Below are positions 1-10,512 of a DNA stretch of 64,000 bases, one piece after another. The stretch lies in assembly GCA_024516155.1 (NCBI GenBank), contig JAJJXM010000002.1, positions 620,001-684,000 of the forward strand, given 5' to 3'. The position numbers and the translations under genes are program-made. Numbering within the stretch: position 1 is the stretch's first letter; each line of letters begins with the position of its first letter. This DNA is from Pyronema omphalodes (taxonomy: Eukaryota; Ascomycota; Pezizomycetes; Pezizales; Pyronemataceae). The notes beneath the pieces were generated by a model. That model did no database searches. It saw nothing but the letters and a program-made list of their open reading frames with translations, and had not been told where the DNA came from.

Positions 1-1105
1 TATCCGCCATACTTCCCGCCTTTCCCAGCCTCTTAAAATCCTCCCAGCCCACTACCTCAGCCTTGATGAAACCTTTCTCAAAGTCTCCATGAATAACACC
101 GGCAGCTTGTGGTGCCATAGTTCCCTCCCTAATAGTCCAAGCTTTAACCTCCTTTTCTCCAGCCGTGAAGTAATAAATCAGACCCAGTTGCTGGAATCCC
201 TCTCTAATGATCTCAGGCAGGGTACTCTTCGCATCCATCTTCTTTAAAAACTCCTCCACCTGTTTAGGATCCTCCTTCCTATCCCAAAGCGCCTGTTCAA
301 AGTCGACGGACATGGGAATAACACTTCCCCCACCATTGCCCTTGATCCAATCCCTGATCTCAGGAAGCCACTTATTATCCACGCCCTTTTTCGCATAATC
401 ATTCATTTCCATATTAACCAAATAAACCATCGGTTTTGTGGTAATCAACCTCAACTTTTCATTTATACACTCGACCTCTTTCGCCTCCCATTTCCCATCT
501 CTTACGGGTGTATATTTCTCCAGCAATCCCTGTATCTTCCCCGCCACATCATCAAACAGTTGATCCCTTTTCGCAGCTCCAACCTTCTTCCTCGCCTTTG
601 CCTCATCTTCTATCCCCTGGTTCACAATCGCCAAATCCTTTTTACATAGCTCCTGATTAATCGTTCCCAAGTCCCTTACCGGATCAATAGAATTCTCCAC
701 ATGCACGACATCCGAATTCTCAAAAGCCCTAACAACCTGATAAATTCCATCAACCGCCTGAATATGACTCAAAAACGCATTCCCAAGTCCAGCACCTTCA
801 CTTGCACCGGCGATTAATCCGGCGATATCCGTAATACTCAGAAAAGCAGGATACTGTTGTTTCGGTTGATATAGCTTAACCAAATAATCAAAGCGATCGT
901 CAGGGACAGGACACCGAGCTTCGTTGGGTTCGATGGTGCAGAAAGGGTAGTTTTCTGCCGCGGCGGATTGCGAGGTTAGGAGGTTGAATAGTGAGGATTT
1001 GCCGACGTTGGGAAGGCCTACGACTCCCATTTTTAGGTTGTTGCGGACGCGGCCGAAGCGCGCGGCTGTGGCGATTGCCGTGGTGAGAGCTTTTTTGGGT
1101 GGCAT
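1..1105 (-). CDS. OLA1/YchF-type Obg-like ATPase (partial, 3' end outside window)
   Basis: The reading frame is open from an ATG at 1105 to the left edge, giving 368 codons with no intron and no stop; the C-terminus lies outside the window. It starts MPPKK, as eukaryotic OLA1 does. The P-loop GLPNVGKSS lies at about residues 30-38, followed by ENYPFCTIEPNE (51-62), the switch region DIAGLIAGASEGAGLGNAF (93-111) and a C-terminal TGS-like part (YYFTAGEKEVKAWTIREGT, APQAAGVIHGDFEKGF). OLA1/YchF proteins are cytosolic P-loop ATPases linked to ribosomes and stress responses. Human OLA1 has 396 residues, so only some 20-30 are missing here. One oddity: the family's NxxE base-recognition segment reads NMEM (231-234). 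A divergent paralogue, such as a Ylf2-like protein, is therefore possible. The family call is firm; the exact orthology is not. Confidence 0.93.
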   Translation of the reverse strand, partial: MPPKKALTTAIATAARFGRVRNNLKMGVVGLPNVGKSSLFNLLTSQSAAAENYPFCTIEPNEARCPVPDDRFDYLVKLYQPKQQYPAFLSITDIAGLIAGASEGAGLGNAFLSHIQAVDGIYQVVRAFENSDVVHVENSIDPVRDLGTINQELCKKDLAIVNQGIEDEAKARKKVGAAKRDQLFDDVAGKIQGLLEKYTPVRDGKWEAKEVECINEKLRLITTKPMVYLVNMEMNDYAKKGVDNKWLPEIRDWIKGNGGGSVIPMSVDFEQALWDRKEDPKQVEEFLKKMDAKSTLPEIIREGFQQLGLIYYFTAGEKEVKAWTIREGTMAPQAAGVIHGDFEKGFIKAEVVGWEDFKRLGKAGSMAD

Positions 1106-1531
1106 GGTGGGGGGGTGCGAGGCGGGAGAAAGGAGGGTCGCGTTGAGTTGCGCTGCGTTGCGCTGCGTCAATCGCGGATGGAAATGTTTGCGGGTGCAGT
1201 AGCTACCAAGGTGTTACCCGGGGTTTTGGCGGGTGCTGTGGTGGGGGACAGAGAGAAGGGATTTGTGGCTTGGGAGGAAGGCTTGGAAGATGGGAGTCTA
1301 GAGATGCATCGTGAGATGCGACGGATCCGGTAGATGGAGTGATGGAGTGATGGGCGGGTTGTTCGGGATCCACCGTAAGGGACGGACTAAAATTACCATT
1401 ATATTTACGCATACGAAAATCGTCATGGTTAGATACATAACATAAATGTGGATCTTTTCTAGGTCCAGGACTCCCTCTGCCGAAACTCCAGCTGACAAAA
1501 ATAAACGAAAGTTGATACTACATGTATGAAA
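1106..1531. other. Intergenic spacer between OLA1-type gene and IPK1 gene
   Basis: This 426-bp gap separates two minus-strand genes, so it holds the 3' flank of the kinase gene and the promoter and 5' leader of the ATPase gene. Short ORFs here are composition artefacts. I see no RNA gene or clear TATA box. Confidence 0.6.
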
Positions 1532-2530
1532 CTACAGTTCACAGGATCCCTCTCCACCCTCATACCATCCCCCTTCAATCAACTGACGCTCTGTGCTGCG
1601 CCAGTAGTCCTCCTTTCCTCCCTCCTTAGTTTTCATATCCAAATCACCAATTCCGCACTCAACTCCTCCATCCATATCAACTCTCAAAAATACCGTCAAA
1701 TCCCGCACCGTCATAGCGTCTGTAAATCCCTCTCCCATAGAACCCAGCGGGCCCTCGGGATCCAACCTTCTCTGGAGTCTCGTCAACACCGGCATTAATT
1801 CACTCGTTAGGAGGAATTCCACAACGCGCTCCTGTAGCACCTCCAACTCCTGTTCCCAATCTGCACGCAACGCAAATCCCGTAGGTGGCTGCTTGGGTAC
1901 TATGTGAGCAACCGCCCTCCTGACTCTTCTTGCATCACCGGACGCAAGATCAATTGGACAGAAGCCGGTTCCACCACTCTTCTTGGCTCTGAGTGCGCAG
2001 GTGCGACAACGTTTCGCATTTCTTGGTGCGCTTGGAGATTGAACCACCCACTTTGGTTTAAACTCTACCAGCACCTGACGGGGGGAATGCGGGGTCATGT
2101 CGGCGATCAAGAAGGCGTAGTTTTCCGAGGGTTCCAAATACATTCCCACTCGCTTCTTGGGACGCTTCCCGGTAGACTCGAGGCTTCTTAGGCGAACATT
2201 CTCGTGCTCAATTAGCTTAGGAGGCAGACGGATTAAAGTAGTGTCGACGAGAAGGTGGCGTGGAAACAACGGGAACGCGGTAGACGACAAATATTCGTAG
2301 GCGGAGAAATTAGGCTGCGCTGAAGGGAGCGTCTTCCGGAGTCGCAAGAGGCGAGTGTTGTCAGATACGCGGTAGATGATGTTGGCAGCACCCTCTGCCA
2401 TGTAGGAGAGTTCTGAATCCGTTGGTAGGGTGGGGGGAGCGACATCCCTCTTTGGTCGTCTTCTTAGACGTAATAGGAGTAAAAGCGTCAATCCTACGAC
2501 AACAGCGGCAAAGGCAAGCATGGGAATCAT
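1532..2530 (-). CDS. IPK1: Inositol-pentakisphosphate 2-kinase (IPK1 family) with hydrophobic N-terminus
   Basis: This single-exon ORF of 332 residues belongs to the Ins(1,3,4,5,6)P5 2-kinase family, which makes phytate (InsP6) using ATP. Visible hallmarks are the N-lobe EGAANIIYRV (46-55), VEFKPKWVVQSP (155-166) carrying the family E-x-KPK signature, the Cys-rich NAKRCRTCALR (171-181), CPIDL (191-195), and the C-terminal DLDMKTKEGGKEDYW (296-310) with IEGGWY (318-323). The length fits fungal members. It lies in tandem with the OLA1-type gene downstream on the same strand. The odd part is residues 1-22, an almost uninterrupted hydrophobic stretch followed by RLRRRPKR, which reads as a signal anchor. 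IPK1 is normally soluble and nuclear or cytosolic. If Met44 (MAEGAAN) were used instead, the protein would begin at the kinase fold. Confidence 0.9.
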   Translation of the reverse strand: MIPMLAFAAVVVGLTLLLLLRLRRRPKRDVAPPTLPTDSELSYMAEGAANIIYRVSDNTRLLRLRKTLPSAQPNFSAYEYLSSTAFPLFPRHLLVDTTLIRLPPKLIEHENVRLRSLESTGKRPKKRVGMYLEPSENYAFLIADMTPHSPRQVLVEFKPKWVVQSPSAPRNAKRCRTCALRAKKSGGTGFCPIDLASGDARRVRRAVAHIVPKQPPTGFALRADWEQELEVLQERVVEFLLTSELMPVLTRLQRRLDPEGPLGSMGEGFTDAMTVRDLTVFLRVDMDGGVECGIGDLDMKTKEGGKEDYWRSTERQLIEGGWYEGGEGSCEL

Positions 2531-4882
2531 GGTGTTGTTTTAGGGGTTGGTGAGTGCTCGAGGAACAGTACGAACGACGCCAGGTTTGGTTGTTGATGGT
2601 GTATTGGTTTCGTCTTTATGCTATCACGATGGTGGTAGTGCGATTGTTGGAGAACAGACTGATTATTTCTGCCCTCCGCCTCAATGTCAGTGTTGGGGGG
2701 CCGTTCGGGAGTGTATAGCATCAGTCGCCGGGGGAGTGGTGGGTGTTTGGAGACGGTCGGTTATTCGTTTTCTCTTTTGTTTAAATAGACAAATGTACTT
2801 GCCGGAGTACAGATCGGGGAACCTGACAGTTTTGTCGGTGTAAGTTAGTGGAGGAGGGGACTCTCGTTGTCGGATTGGGTGAGATTTGGATTTGTCTGAT
2901 GGGACTATTCCTGCTTTGGCTTCCTCGTGTGGATGAGACCAACCGGTTTTGTTGGTGGTGGAGGTGGTTGTGGTGGTGGTGGGCGTCCTTCAGCTGGGTG
3001 GTGGTGGTGGTGGTGGTGGTGGCCGTGGTGGTGCTGATGGCGGCGGTGGTGGTGGTGCAGTCTATTCCTGGGTTGGCTTATGCTTTGCAGGCCCCGAGAG
3101 GAGGGGGTATGGCATATGCACCTTGAGATAATTTATGCACGTGTGTATGCACAGTTCTTAGCCACGCCCGAGAAAAGATACGCACCTGCAGAGGAGTCTG
3201 GAGGTGCATAGCACTATATGCAAATCTATGGCTCCCTTATAAACACATCCATGGTTTCTACATATCCACCATCCAGTGTCCACCTTCCACCTTCCACTTT
3301 CCACGAGACGCCGCAAAACTGAAAAAAAATCAGAAATCAGAAATCAGAAAATCCAAATTACGTTTAGCGACTGGCCCGAGTGACCTTTAACCCCGAAATA
3401 GAAAAACGCCTTCCCTAAGGATCCTTAGCCGAAAAATCGACATAGCCCGGACTTGACCTCTTTCGGTTCAACTTCCAGCAAGCAAGAGCCGCTGTTGCCT
3501 GTCCTGTCTAACTCTGGCTCTGACTCTGGCACTTTGCTAAGCCCGCTGGCCAGTGGCCACGCAGTGCCCACGCCTGGCACCAATTACCATATCCCAGGAC
3601 CCCTGCCATGCCCTGCCATGCCCTGCCCTGCCCGCCCCAGTGCGCCCAAGAAATTACATACAGCAGCCAGGCAACAGTTGACAGGCCGGGACGAATCTCG
3701 ATGAGATTGATGCCATCATCGTCAGCCGTCGGTCTTCGGCAAAATTCCAACTGGTCATTGATGATATCACCGTGTGCGTGGGTATGTATGTAAAATTAGC
3801 CCTAGACACGCTGGGGAGATGAAGCTTCAAGCTAGCTACCACGGCTAGCGAAGGCACGGCACCCCAGACAGCACTGTGATTGAGCACGCACGCACGAGCG
3901 AGCGAGACATATAAACAACGCACGAGATGAATTGAAGTGCGGAAACGAAATTTGGGAAGGAAAATATAAAAAAACAATATTTACACGGAAATGTTATCCG
4001 GGGGTTTTTTACTCCGGGGTCCGGAATGAATGGAAAGTAAAAGCACTATACAGACACACTATACATAAATACGATGAGCAGATGAACAGATGCATATGAT
4101 AAACAGAATAAAAATAAATACTCCAACAAAACGGAGATAGAAACGCAGATAGAAACAGAAAAAGAAACAGAGACAGAAAATCGCGGGTATATATCCTGTA
4201 GCAGTGCAATTTTCAACTTTTTAAACTTTTCAGCTCGGAGGACCGGATGATCATTAACATATTCAGGTTGAGATACGTGTTGGTATAGTGGAAGGAATAA
4301 CCATATGATGCAAGTTTAAGCTGGAGAAACTGCTGGAGGAACTGTTGAACTGTTGAACTGCTGAACTGAACCCTAGATAAACTGCAAGACTGCAATGCAA
4401 ATCTCCATTCCATTCCAGACTAAAACAAAACCAATTACAAAAAATAACTCGCCATGTATGTTATGTATATTTGCATATATAATCAAGTATAGCATGTATA
4501 TCTATATTTTTTTTTCAGCAGCAAAAAAACATATAAGAGAAAAACCAATCATAAAATGTGTATGTGTGCATTCAAATCCCAAAGAGAAAGAAAAAAAAAA
4601 ACAAGGAAGAAGAAAAAAGAAACCCCCAAAACCACCAACCCCGAACCCCGAACCCCAAACTCAAACCCCCAAAACATCAATCACGATGAGACAAACCACT
4701 AGCGGCCAGCCTATCCGCTATCCTCTATCCATGATCCGAGCTCGGGTAGCTTTGAATGAATCCCCATTATCCTTATCCGACCGATTCGCGTTGTTCTTCT
4801 ACACCTCAACTCTGAACGCTGAACTCTGAATAGCTCTTCCATCTACTCGTGCACACACAATCTATCTATCCAGCATCTATGC
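2531..4882. other. Intergenic region with simple repeats, no gene recognised
   Basis: This stretch holds the IPK1 upstream region and the 3' flank of the PLC-like gene. It contains a GGT/GTG-rich microsatellite (about 2950-3060), short CAGAAAT repeats near 3330, CCCTGCCATG repeats at 3601-3640, and an AC-rich then CT-rich stretch (about 4560-4850). The longest plus-strand ORF (4395-4829) is Lys/Pro/Thr low complexity and starts in AT-rich sequence. I do not accept it as a gene. Confidence 0.6.
2947..3060. repeat. GGT/GTG-rich trinucleotide microsatellite
   Basis: This imperfect G-rich triplet run lies about 0.4-0.5 kb upstream of the IPK1 start codon. Its ORFs read as poly-Val, Gly or Trp and are shadows. 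The many GG pairs could support G-quadruplexes on the plus strand. Confidence 0.85.
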
Positions 4883-6085
4883 TCACATTCTATTCCACAC
4901 ACCCTTCCAATCACCAGCCGCAAAGACCCATTGACCAGGGGTAATATTTGTGCCATTCTTCGCCATCGCCGCCAACTTCTCCACCTGATCCCATCCACTA
5001 ACCAAGTCCTGGTTCTTCTCTTTATCCTCGTCTTTAGGATTCTTCGGGAATGGCTGTCTATTAACCGGGTTTGTGACATTATTGAAGCTATCAACGACTT
5101 GCGCTGGATTTCCCTATAATTTATATCAGCACCGAACCATTACCTGTCTCGATTCACCCCCGTTGGAATGGCAACATACCTCATTAACGAAATCCAAAAT
5201 CACATACCCCGCTCTCTTACGCCACTGTCCAAAGCAAGTTTCCACACCATCTTTAAGATTACCCACACCTTTATCTCCATTAACAACCCCGGCATATGTA
5301 TCATTATTAACATAAATCTTCAAACTCTTCGAAATTTCCTGATACAAAAACCGATTCATAAGTCCCATTCTAGTTTGTACCGCCTCCCTCAACTTATCCT
5401 CTCCCGCCACGACTCCCGGTCGGGTCGCAACACAGCTAAACGCCGCTGCATCAGTATTTTCAAATCCCGTTTCGAAAATATGATCAAACTCATTCATCAA
5501 CCAAGGAACCGCGGCTGTATCTGCTCCTGTAGATAAATACGACACAACCCGTTTTCCGGAATCAATAAACTCCTGCAGAGGTTTTGTTTGCCAGGTTTTA
5601 TCATTCGGTGTTGCTGGTTCCAGTACCATGCTGTCTAGACCCGCAGCTCTATATTCCGCTGCTAATAATCGAGGAGAAATCTTATCATCGTTTACGAGGA
5701 GGATGGTGATGACTTCGGAGGGGTTGGAGTCAAGCCAGATTTTGATTTCTTTTAACCAGTTCCGTAGTAGGCCTGCATCGAAAAGTTGACAGGAGGTATG
5801 ACAGAGTTTTACAGCGCCGTTGTCGGAATGGAGTTGGGATTGCAAAAGTCGGATTCCACCGGAGAGTTGTGTGGAGACGTTGAAGTATTGGTTTCCGGCG
5901 GCGGAGTATTTGTTTTCTCGGGTGCGCACGAAGGCGGAGTTGTGGGCGCCGAGATGAAGGAGCGTGTTGTACGGTGCGGAACAGAGACTGGGGGAATTGT
6001 TGCAGGCGGTGCGGTCGTAGGAGAGGGCGGGGGCGGCGAGGAGCGGGAGAAGTGCGAGTAGGCGGAGTGGGTGCGGGAATAGCAT
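4883..6085 (-). CDS. Secreted PLC-like phosphodiesterase (PI-PLC X-type TIM barrel), 2 exons
   Basis: Exon 1 is 6085-5180 (302 codons) and exon 2 is 5113-4883, joined across a 66-bp intron (5114-5179; GTATGT..TTATAG, branch-like GCTGAT), phase 0. The product has 378 residues. An unspliced reading would end after about 20 off-family residues, whereas the splice gives a smooth DFVNE-GNPAQVVD junction. Residues 1-22 form a hydrophobic signal peptide (…APALS). The PLC-like barrel begins with NTLLHLGAHNSAF (40-52), where His48 matches the first catalytic histidine, and KLCHTSC (93-99), where His96 matches the second. WLDSNPSEVITILLVND is the familiar beta-alpha segment. Such fungal proteins usually lack the C2/EF domains of eukaryotic PLC, and their substrates are mostly unknown. 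It is likely extracellular or wall-bound. I see no C-terminal hydrophobic GPI tail. Confidence 0.88.
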
Positions 6086-7502
6086 AACTGCAGCGGCGGC
6101 GATACTGTGGGTTTAGGTAAGGAAGGTAGATGTTAACAAGGTAAACCAGGTGATGAGGTCAATAAGGTGAATGAGGTAATCGAAATAGACAAGGCTGTGG
6201 CGTCGCGATATCGAGAATTCTAAGATTCCAAGATTCTTTATGCTGATGTTGCTTCGCAGTGGTAGTGGTGTTGTAGTTAGCTACACAAAAATCGTTGAAA
6301 GGCGTATGTAGTGTATGTAGTTGACTGCTCGGTGAGTTGAAGTCGATGTTTAAGCTTCCCTAAGTGAAGCTGAAGTTAAGTTAAGCTTATCCAAAGTCCA
6401 GACAGACGAAAAAGCGACTTCTTTTCGACCCTTACTTCCCCGCACGGTTCTCGACAAGACAGGACAAGAAAAGACGAAAATGAAATAGAATGAAGAATAG
6501 GATAATTTTTTTTCGGTTTTCGGGGCAAAAGCGTAAAAGCGTAAAAGTCCCAGACCCAAGACCGGTAGTCAGTGTACTTTCACAAGAAAGATCACAGAGC
6601 GAGCGTGCGAAAGAAAGACTGAAAGCGCGAAACAGGAGCAGCAGTTTAGACCAGCAGTTCAGGAGGTTCAGATCACCTCAGTTTAGATAGCTCAGCACCA
6701 TAAGCTTGGTAACGATTGTAAGCTTGAGGTACCATCTTGGAGCTTCTGCAGCCTGCGTAGCTTCGTCGCAGCTCGCAGCTCCCTCCCGCTTCGATAGGGC
6801 CGTGACGACGACTTTTTGACACAGCCCCGCGACCTGGCGCGACATGGGCGCGAACTAAGAAACCCCCCAAGAACCCCAAGAACCCAAGAAAAGAACCCCG
6901 AAGTTACCAAGAACCAACCACAAGAACCTATTTTGGTCCGAAGCTGTGAAAATCTGGAAATCTGAAACAGAAACAGAAACAGAAACAGAAACGTCTCGTG
7001 CGGTATTAAGTAGGGTAGTCAGATTAATCCTGAGCGATCATGCTGATCTTCGGACTTGTCACTTGGAGAGTGAGGGGTTTGGAAGGATACTCCAGGCAGC
7101 TGTGTATGAAGCGAAAGCTTTAAGCTGAGCTGCTGAAGCTGAGCCTTGAGGCCTAGCTGAGAGCTATGTAGCTGAGGCCTACATAAATAGCTGAGCTGCT
7201 GAGGCAACCAGGAACCAGAACCCCTAATCCACGAAAGAATTGAAAAAGTGATAAGAATCGCATAAAATCCTAATTAAATCCCATCTTAAAAAACAATATA
7301 ATTTAAAATAGAAGCCCTTTTTCGCTGCTCACCTACGGCGCTATAGCTATACGCTGTAAGTTCTTCACTTCGGCGGATATAAGACGAAAGAAAACTTCAC
7401 TCCTGCGAAAGAAAGGAAGAAAACTCCACCTCGCGAACCGAATTACGAATGTACATGCACTACGGCACGCCGTAACATCTCAGCTCTGATGATATGTTGA
7501 TA

Positions 7503-7868
7503 CAGTCGACTCGGGTTATAAGGATACTATCTATAAGAATACCCACTGTAGAAGGGTACCTACCGCGGTCCCGACGGTTTTTGTATGGGAACTAAGGGTA
7601 TCACAGTGTACTAGAATATCCTTATGAAAATGCCGAAAATTTGTATGGTACCCTTATACAGTGGGGCAGCTGGTGATGTGGCTATAGTGCAATTTGTGTG
7701 GCTATGGTGCAATTTGTGTGGCGCTAGGACTCCACTTACCTCCGCACTACCCCAGATCTGTGCATCTCGATCAATCACTCGTGCCAAGCCCCTCGGTCTT
7801 TAAGAATATACATCATATAAGGGTACACCCCTTCGGTCCCGGCGTACCCTTATAGACCGAGTCGACTG
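7503..7868. mobile_element. Fot1/pogo-like MITE with TA target duplication
   Basis: The ends begin CAGTCGACTCGG and close as its complement. The first 25 bp of the two ends match at 22 positions (left GGTTATAAGGATAC, right read inward GGTCTATAAGGGTAC). A TA dinucleotide flanks each side (7501-7502 and 7869-7870). TA duplication and CAG-starting terminal repeats are typical of Tc1/mariner-pogo elements in ascomycetes. At 366 bp, with no transposase ORF, this would be a non-autonomous copy. Assignment to Fot1/pogo is by analogy. Confidence 0.7.
7542..7665. repeat. Second inverted repeat nested inside the MITE
   Basis: CCCACTGTAGAAGGGTACC (7542-7560) faces its complement at 7647-7665 with 18 of 19 positions matching. 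The TATAAGGGTAC core is shared with the outer terminal repeat, and another copy lies at about 7817. It may be a nested insertion of a related MITE, or subterminal repeats of one element. Confidence 0.65.
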
Positions 7869-8889
7869 TAGACGCTGGTGCACCGAACCATACGCTGATT
7901 GTCGTATGGATGAGCACCACAACTCTAAGCTGAGTAGCGACTGTGTGTGACAGCGAGTAAAATCAGACAAGACAAACAAGACAAACAAGACCACATACGT
8001 GGCCTATCTATCCATTATTATCATGTGATATTTACACTTTTCTATAAACCACCACTGTGAGTGAGGGGCGCAGATTTGCTTTCAACAGTGCATCATTACT
8101 TATCACTCCCCGTATACTTTGTTTATTTCTGTACTGTATATGAAGACACATAGGTCAAGAGTACATCAGTACCTACTTCGGTAATTTTCTCTCAGCTCGG
8201 ACTGAAAATATTCAGCCGCTGCATGAGTACGGATGAAAAGATCCAAGAATCATCACCTTTATTCGTGCGAAATAAGTTTTCGGTAAAGAATTCATCACTG
8301 GGTCCATGTATAACCCGAAGCCCGATAATCCCGGATTCCTGACACTAATATATCCCAAACAAACCCCCAAGAAACTCCCAAGGAATCATCCACCACCCAA
8401 TCTAAACTACCGTACCTGGACACCTCGACACCACGGTAGCATAGCACAGCCTGGCTTCTGGAACGATCCCGCTACCTCCCCCGTCTACCCCGCTTCCGCT
8501 GCTGCATCAGTTCCAGTTTTCGCTGTCGACCCCGATATTTTGGATCAGCCCCATCCCATCCGATCCCAGCCCATCTCAAGTTCCAAAATCCAAATCAAAA
8601 AACCCAAAAGCAAAATCCACCAATCACCAACTTAATTCTCAGCCATGACAGCTACCATCCAAGAAGAAAACATCAACATTTTTCTATCCAAAACATCCCT
8701 ATTCCCCTCTAAATATTCAGTAAAGAGCAAGGAAGCTAGGGAGCTAGAGAGCTAGAGAATCCATCACCAGCTGAACGTATGTACGCTCTCCGTACAGATA
8801 GATAGATAAGCTTCCCGCAGTTTTATCCATTCCATCCTGGGTTTATGAAACAAATAAAGGTATATCCCAGCCCAACCAAACCAAGCTCC

Positions 8890-8957
8890 CAAGAATCCCA
8901 GATCCCAAGAAACACCAGACACCCAAGAATCCCAGCTCCCAAGAAACACCAGACACC
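8890..8957. repeat. 34-bp unit duplicated in tandem
   Basis: Two adjacent copies (8890-8923 and 8924-8957) differ at one base; a third begins at 8958 and breaks off after CAAGAA. The function is unknown. Confidence 0.85.
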
Positions 8958-9923
8958 CAAGAATAATTCCAACTAATGCACCGTGGCACCGCGGCACCAT
9001 GGCACCACGGCGCCGGGGCACTGCCCCCCCGCTTCCGCTTCCGCATCCGCTGTCAACCCCGATATTTTGGATCGGCCCGATCCTGGGCGTGGCGATGCTA
9101 TGGAGGTGTCATGGGTGTCCTGGACTCCGTTACCTAACACAACACCCTGATGTACACAGCCACAGCCACAGCCACAGCCATACACAGCCGCAATGGAGAA
9201 AACTTTGAAAGAAAAAGAAAGATATTTTTCTGTCTGGGTATGTAGATTCCTTCCAGATCCCCGGATGGGGGTATGTGGGGTATGTATAAGCGAGATTACC
9301 GCGTCTTATAGCAGCCACTATGGAGGGATTCTACTGTCGAGATAAAAGACGGAAGCTGGTACGGTGCTATATACTTGACTTTATATCAAGTGAGCTTTAT
9401 GACACTTTATGGACGTAAATGATGGTTTCCTCGCACGTACATAGCAGAGAACTTGAATCCTTGAATCCTTGAATTATTACTGACTGACTTTCGTCGGAAT
9501 ATGGTGGCTACTTCAGTGGTATACCTTCGCCACTTTTCTTCATCATTCGCCACTATCCCCATGATTCGCCACCCCCGGATTCTTTGACAGGATGCGTGAG
9601 TGATCTGTAACGCAATGCCAATGCCAAAAGCGAGCGAACAGGTTCAGTTTGAAGTTCAAGCTTAAAAAGTCTGGGGTATGACATACCAGGCGGGGGAGGC
9701 AAACGTCAGTGACTATTAACGGTAGTTTCCGTCTTATAGTTGTAGATATTCCACAAGTTCCCTACAAGTGCCTGATAGGTTCCCTACGAGTTCCTAACAA
9801 GTTCTCTATGATACCTGTGCAAACTGTGTAGACCCGGTTTAATAAACCCTAGCGTGGCGGAATCATCTACAGATATATATTAGCATCGGATGAACCTTTC
9901 GCTTGTTATGTAACGTGGATAAA

Positions 9924-10030
9924 TTCCTGGAGATTTACCTTGAGATTACCTTGAGATTGCCTTGAGATTCCCTGAAGATTACCTTGAGATTACCTGGAGA
10001 TTACCTGGAGATTACCAGGAGATTCCTGGA
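9924..10030. repeat. Degenerate 11-12 bp tandem array
   Basis: About nine imperfect units of AGATTACCTTG/AGATTACCTGG run head to tail. This is a minisatellite-like simple repeat with no coding signal. Confidence 0.8.
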
Positions 10031-10512
10031 ACGAAAAGCATTAAAAGCCTAAAAGTATATAAACTGTGAATTTATATGTTGCTGGTACTAGTGGTGGTGC
10101 TATGTAGCTAGCGCGCAAGTCCCGGAACTTTAAGCTCTAATAAAACTCAAATGACGTATGCTGTATGCTGTACCTGTATGCCGCATGCTGGGTTTGTATG
10201 CTGTATATTCCCTGTCCGTCTTTCTACCCGCCATCGATCGCAACAAAAAAAAATTAAGCACCACCTTCCATCTTTCTCGAACCAGGTACAAAACCATAGA
10301 TAAAGCAGCGAGTTTGCAGTCCATATCGGTTGGTGTTTCTTACTCGCTAATCAACGACAGAACATATACAACCCTCTCGGTTAAAATCAACATCAACATC
10401 GACAAATGCACCACACATAACGATAACCAAATACCCACGAAACATCATAACCACCAACGAAACAACAAAATCCCCAGCCAACTACCAAAGCCACCGAGCA
10501 ACCACCACCACA

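Larger units (their letters stand above)
6086..10512. other. 4.4-kb gene-free region with MITE and short tandem repeats
   Basis: No ORF here resembles a protein. The region holds (ACAGAA)n near 6966-6990, a nested inverted-repeat element (7503-7868), a 34-bp tandem duplication (8890-8957), a dispersed copy pair (8521-8550 and 9049-9078), (CACAGC)n near 9157-9182, and a degenerate 11-12 bp tandem array (about 9924-10030). The last 150 bp before 10513 are AC-rich, as in a fungal 5' leader. Confidence 0.6.

Noticed and set aside
2848..3126. Val/Trp/Gly-rich ORFs
   Set aside because: They are translations of a GGT microsatellite.
4395..4829. 144-codon plus-strand ORF
   Set aside because: It is low-complexity Lys/Pro/Thr sequence in an AC- and A-rich stretch, with no motif, and runs antisense to the 3' flank of the PLC-like gene.
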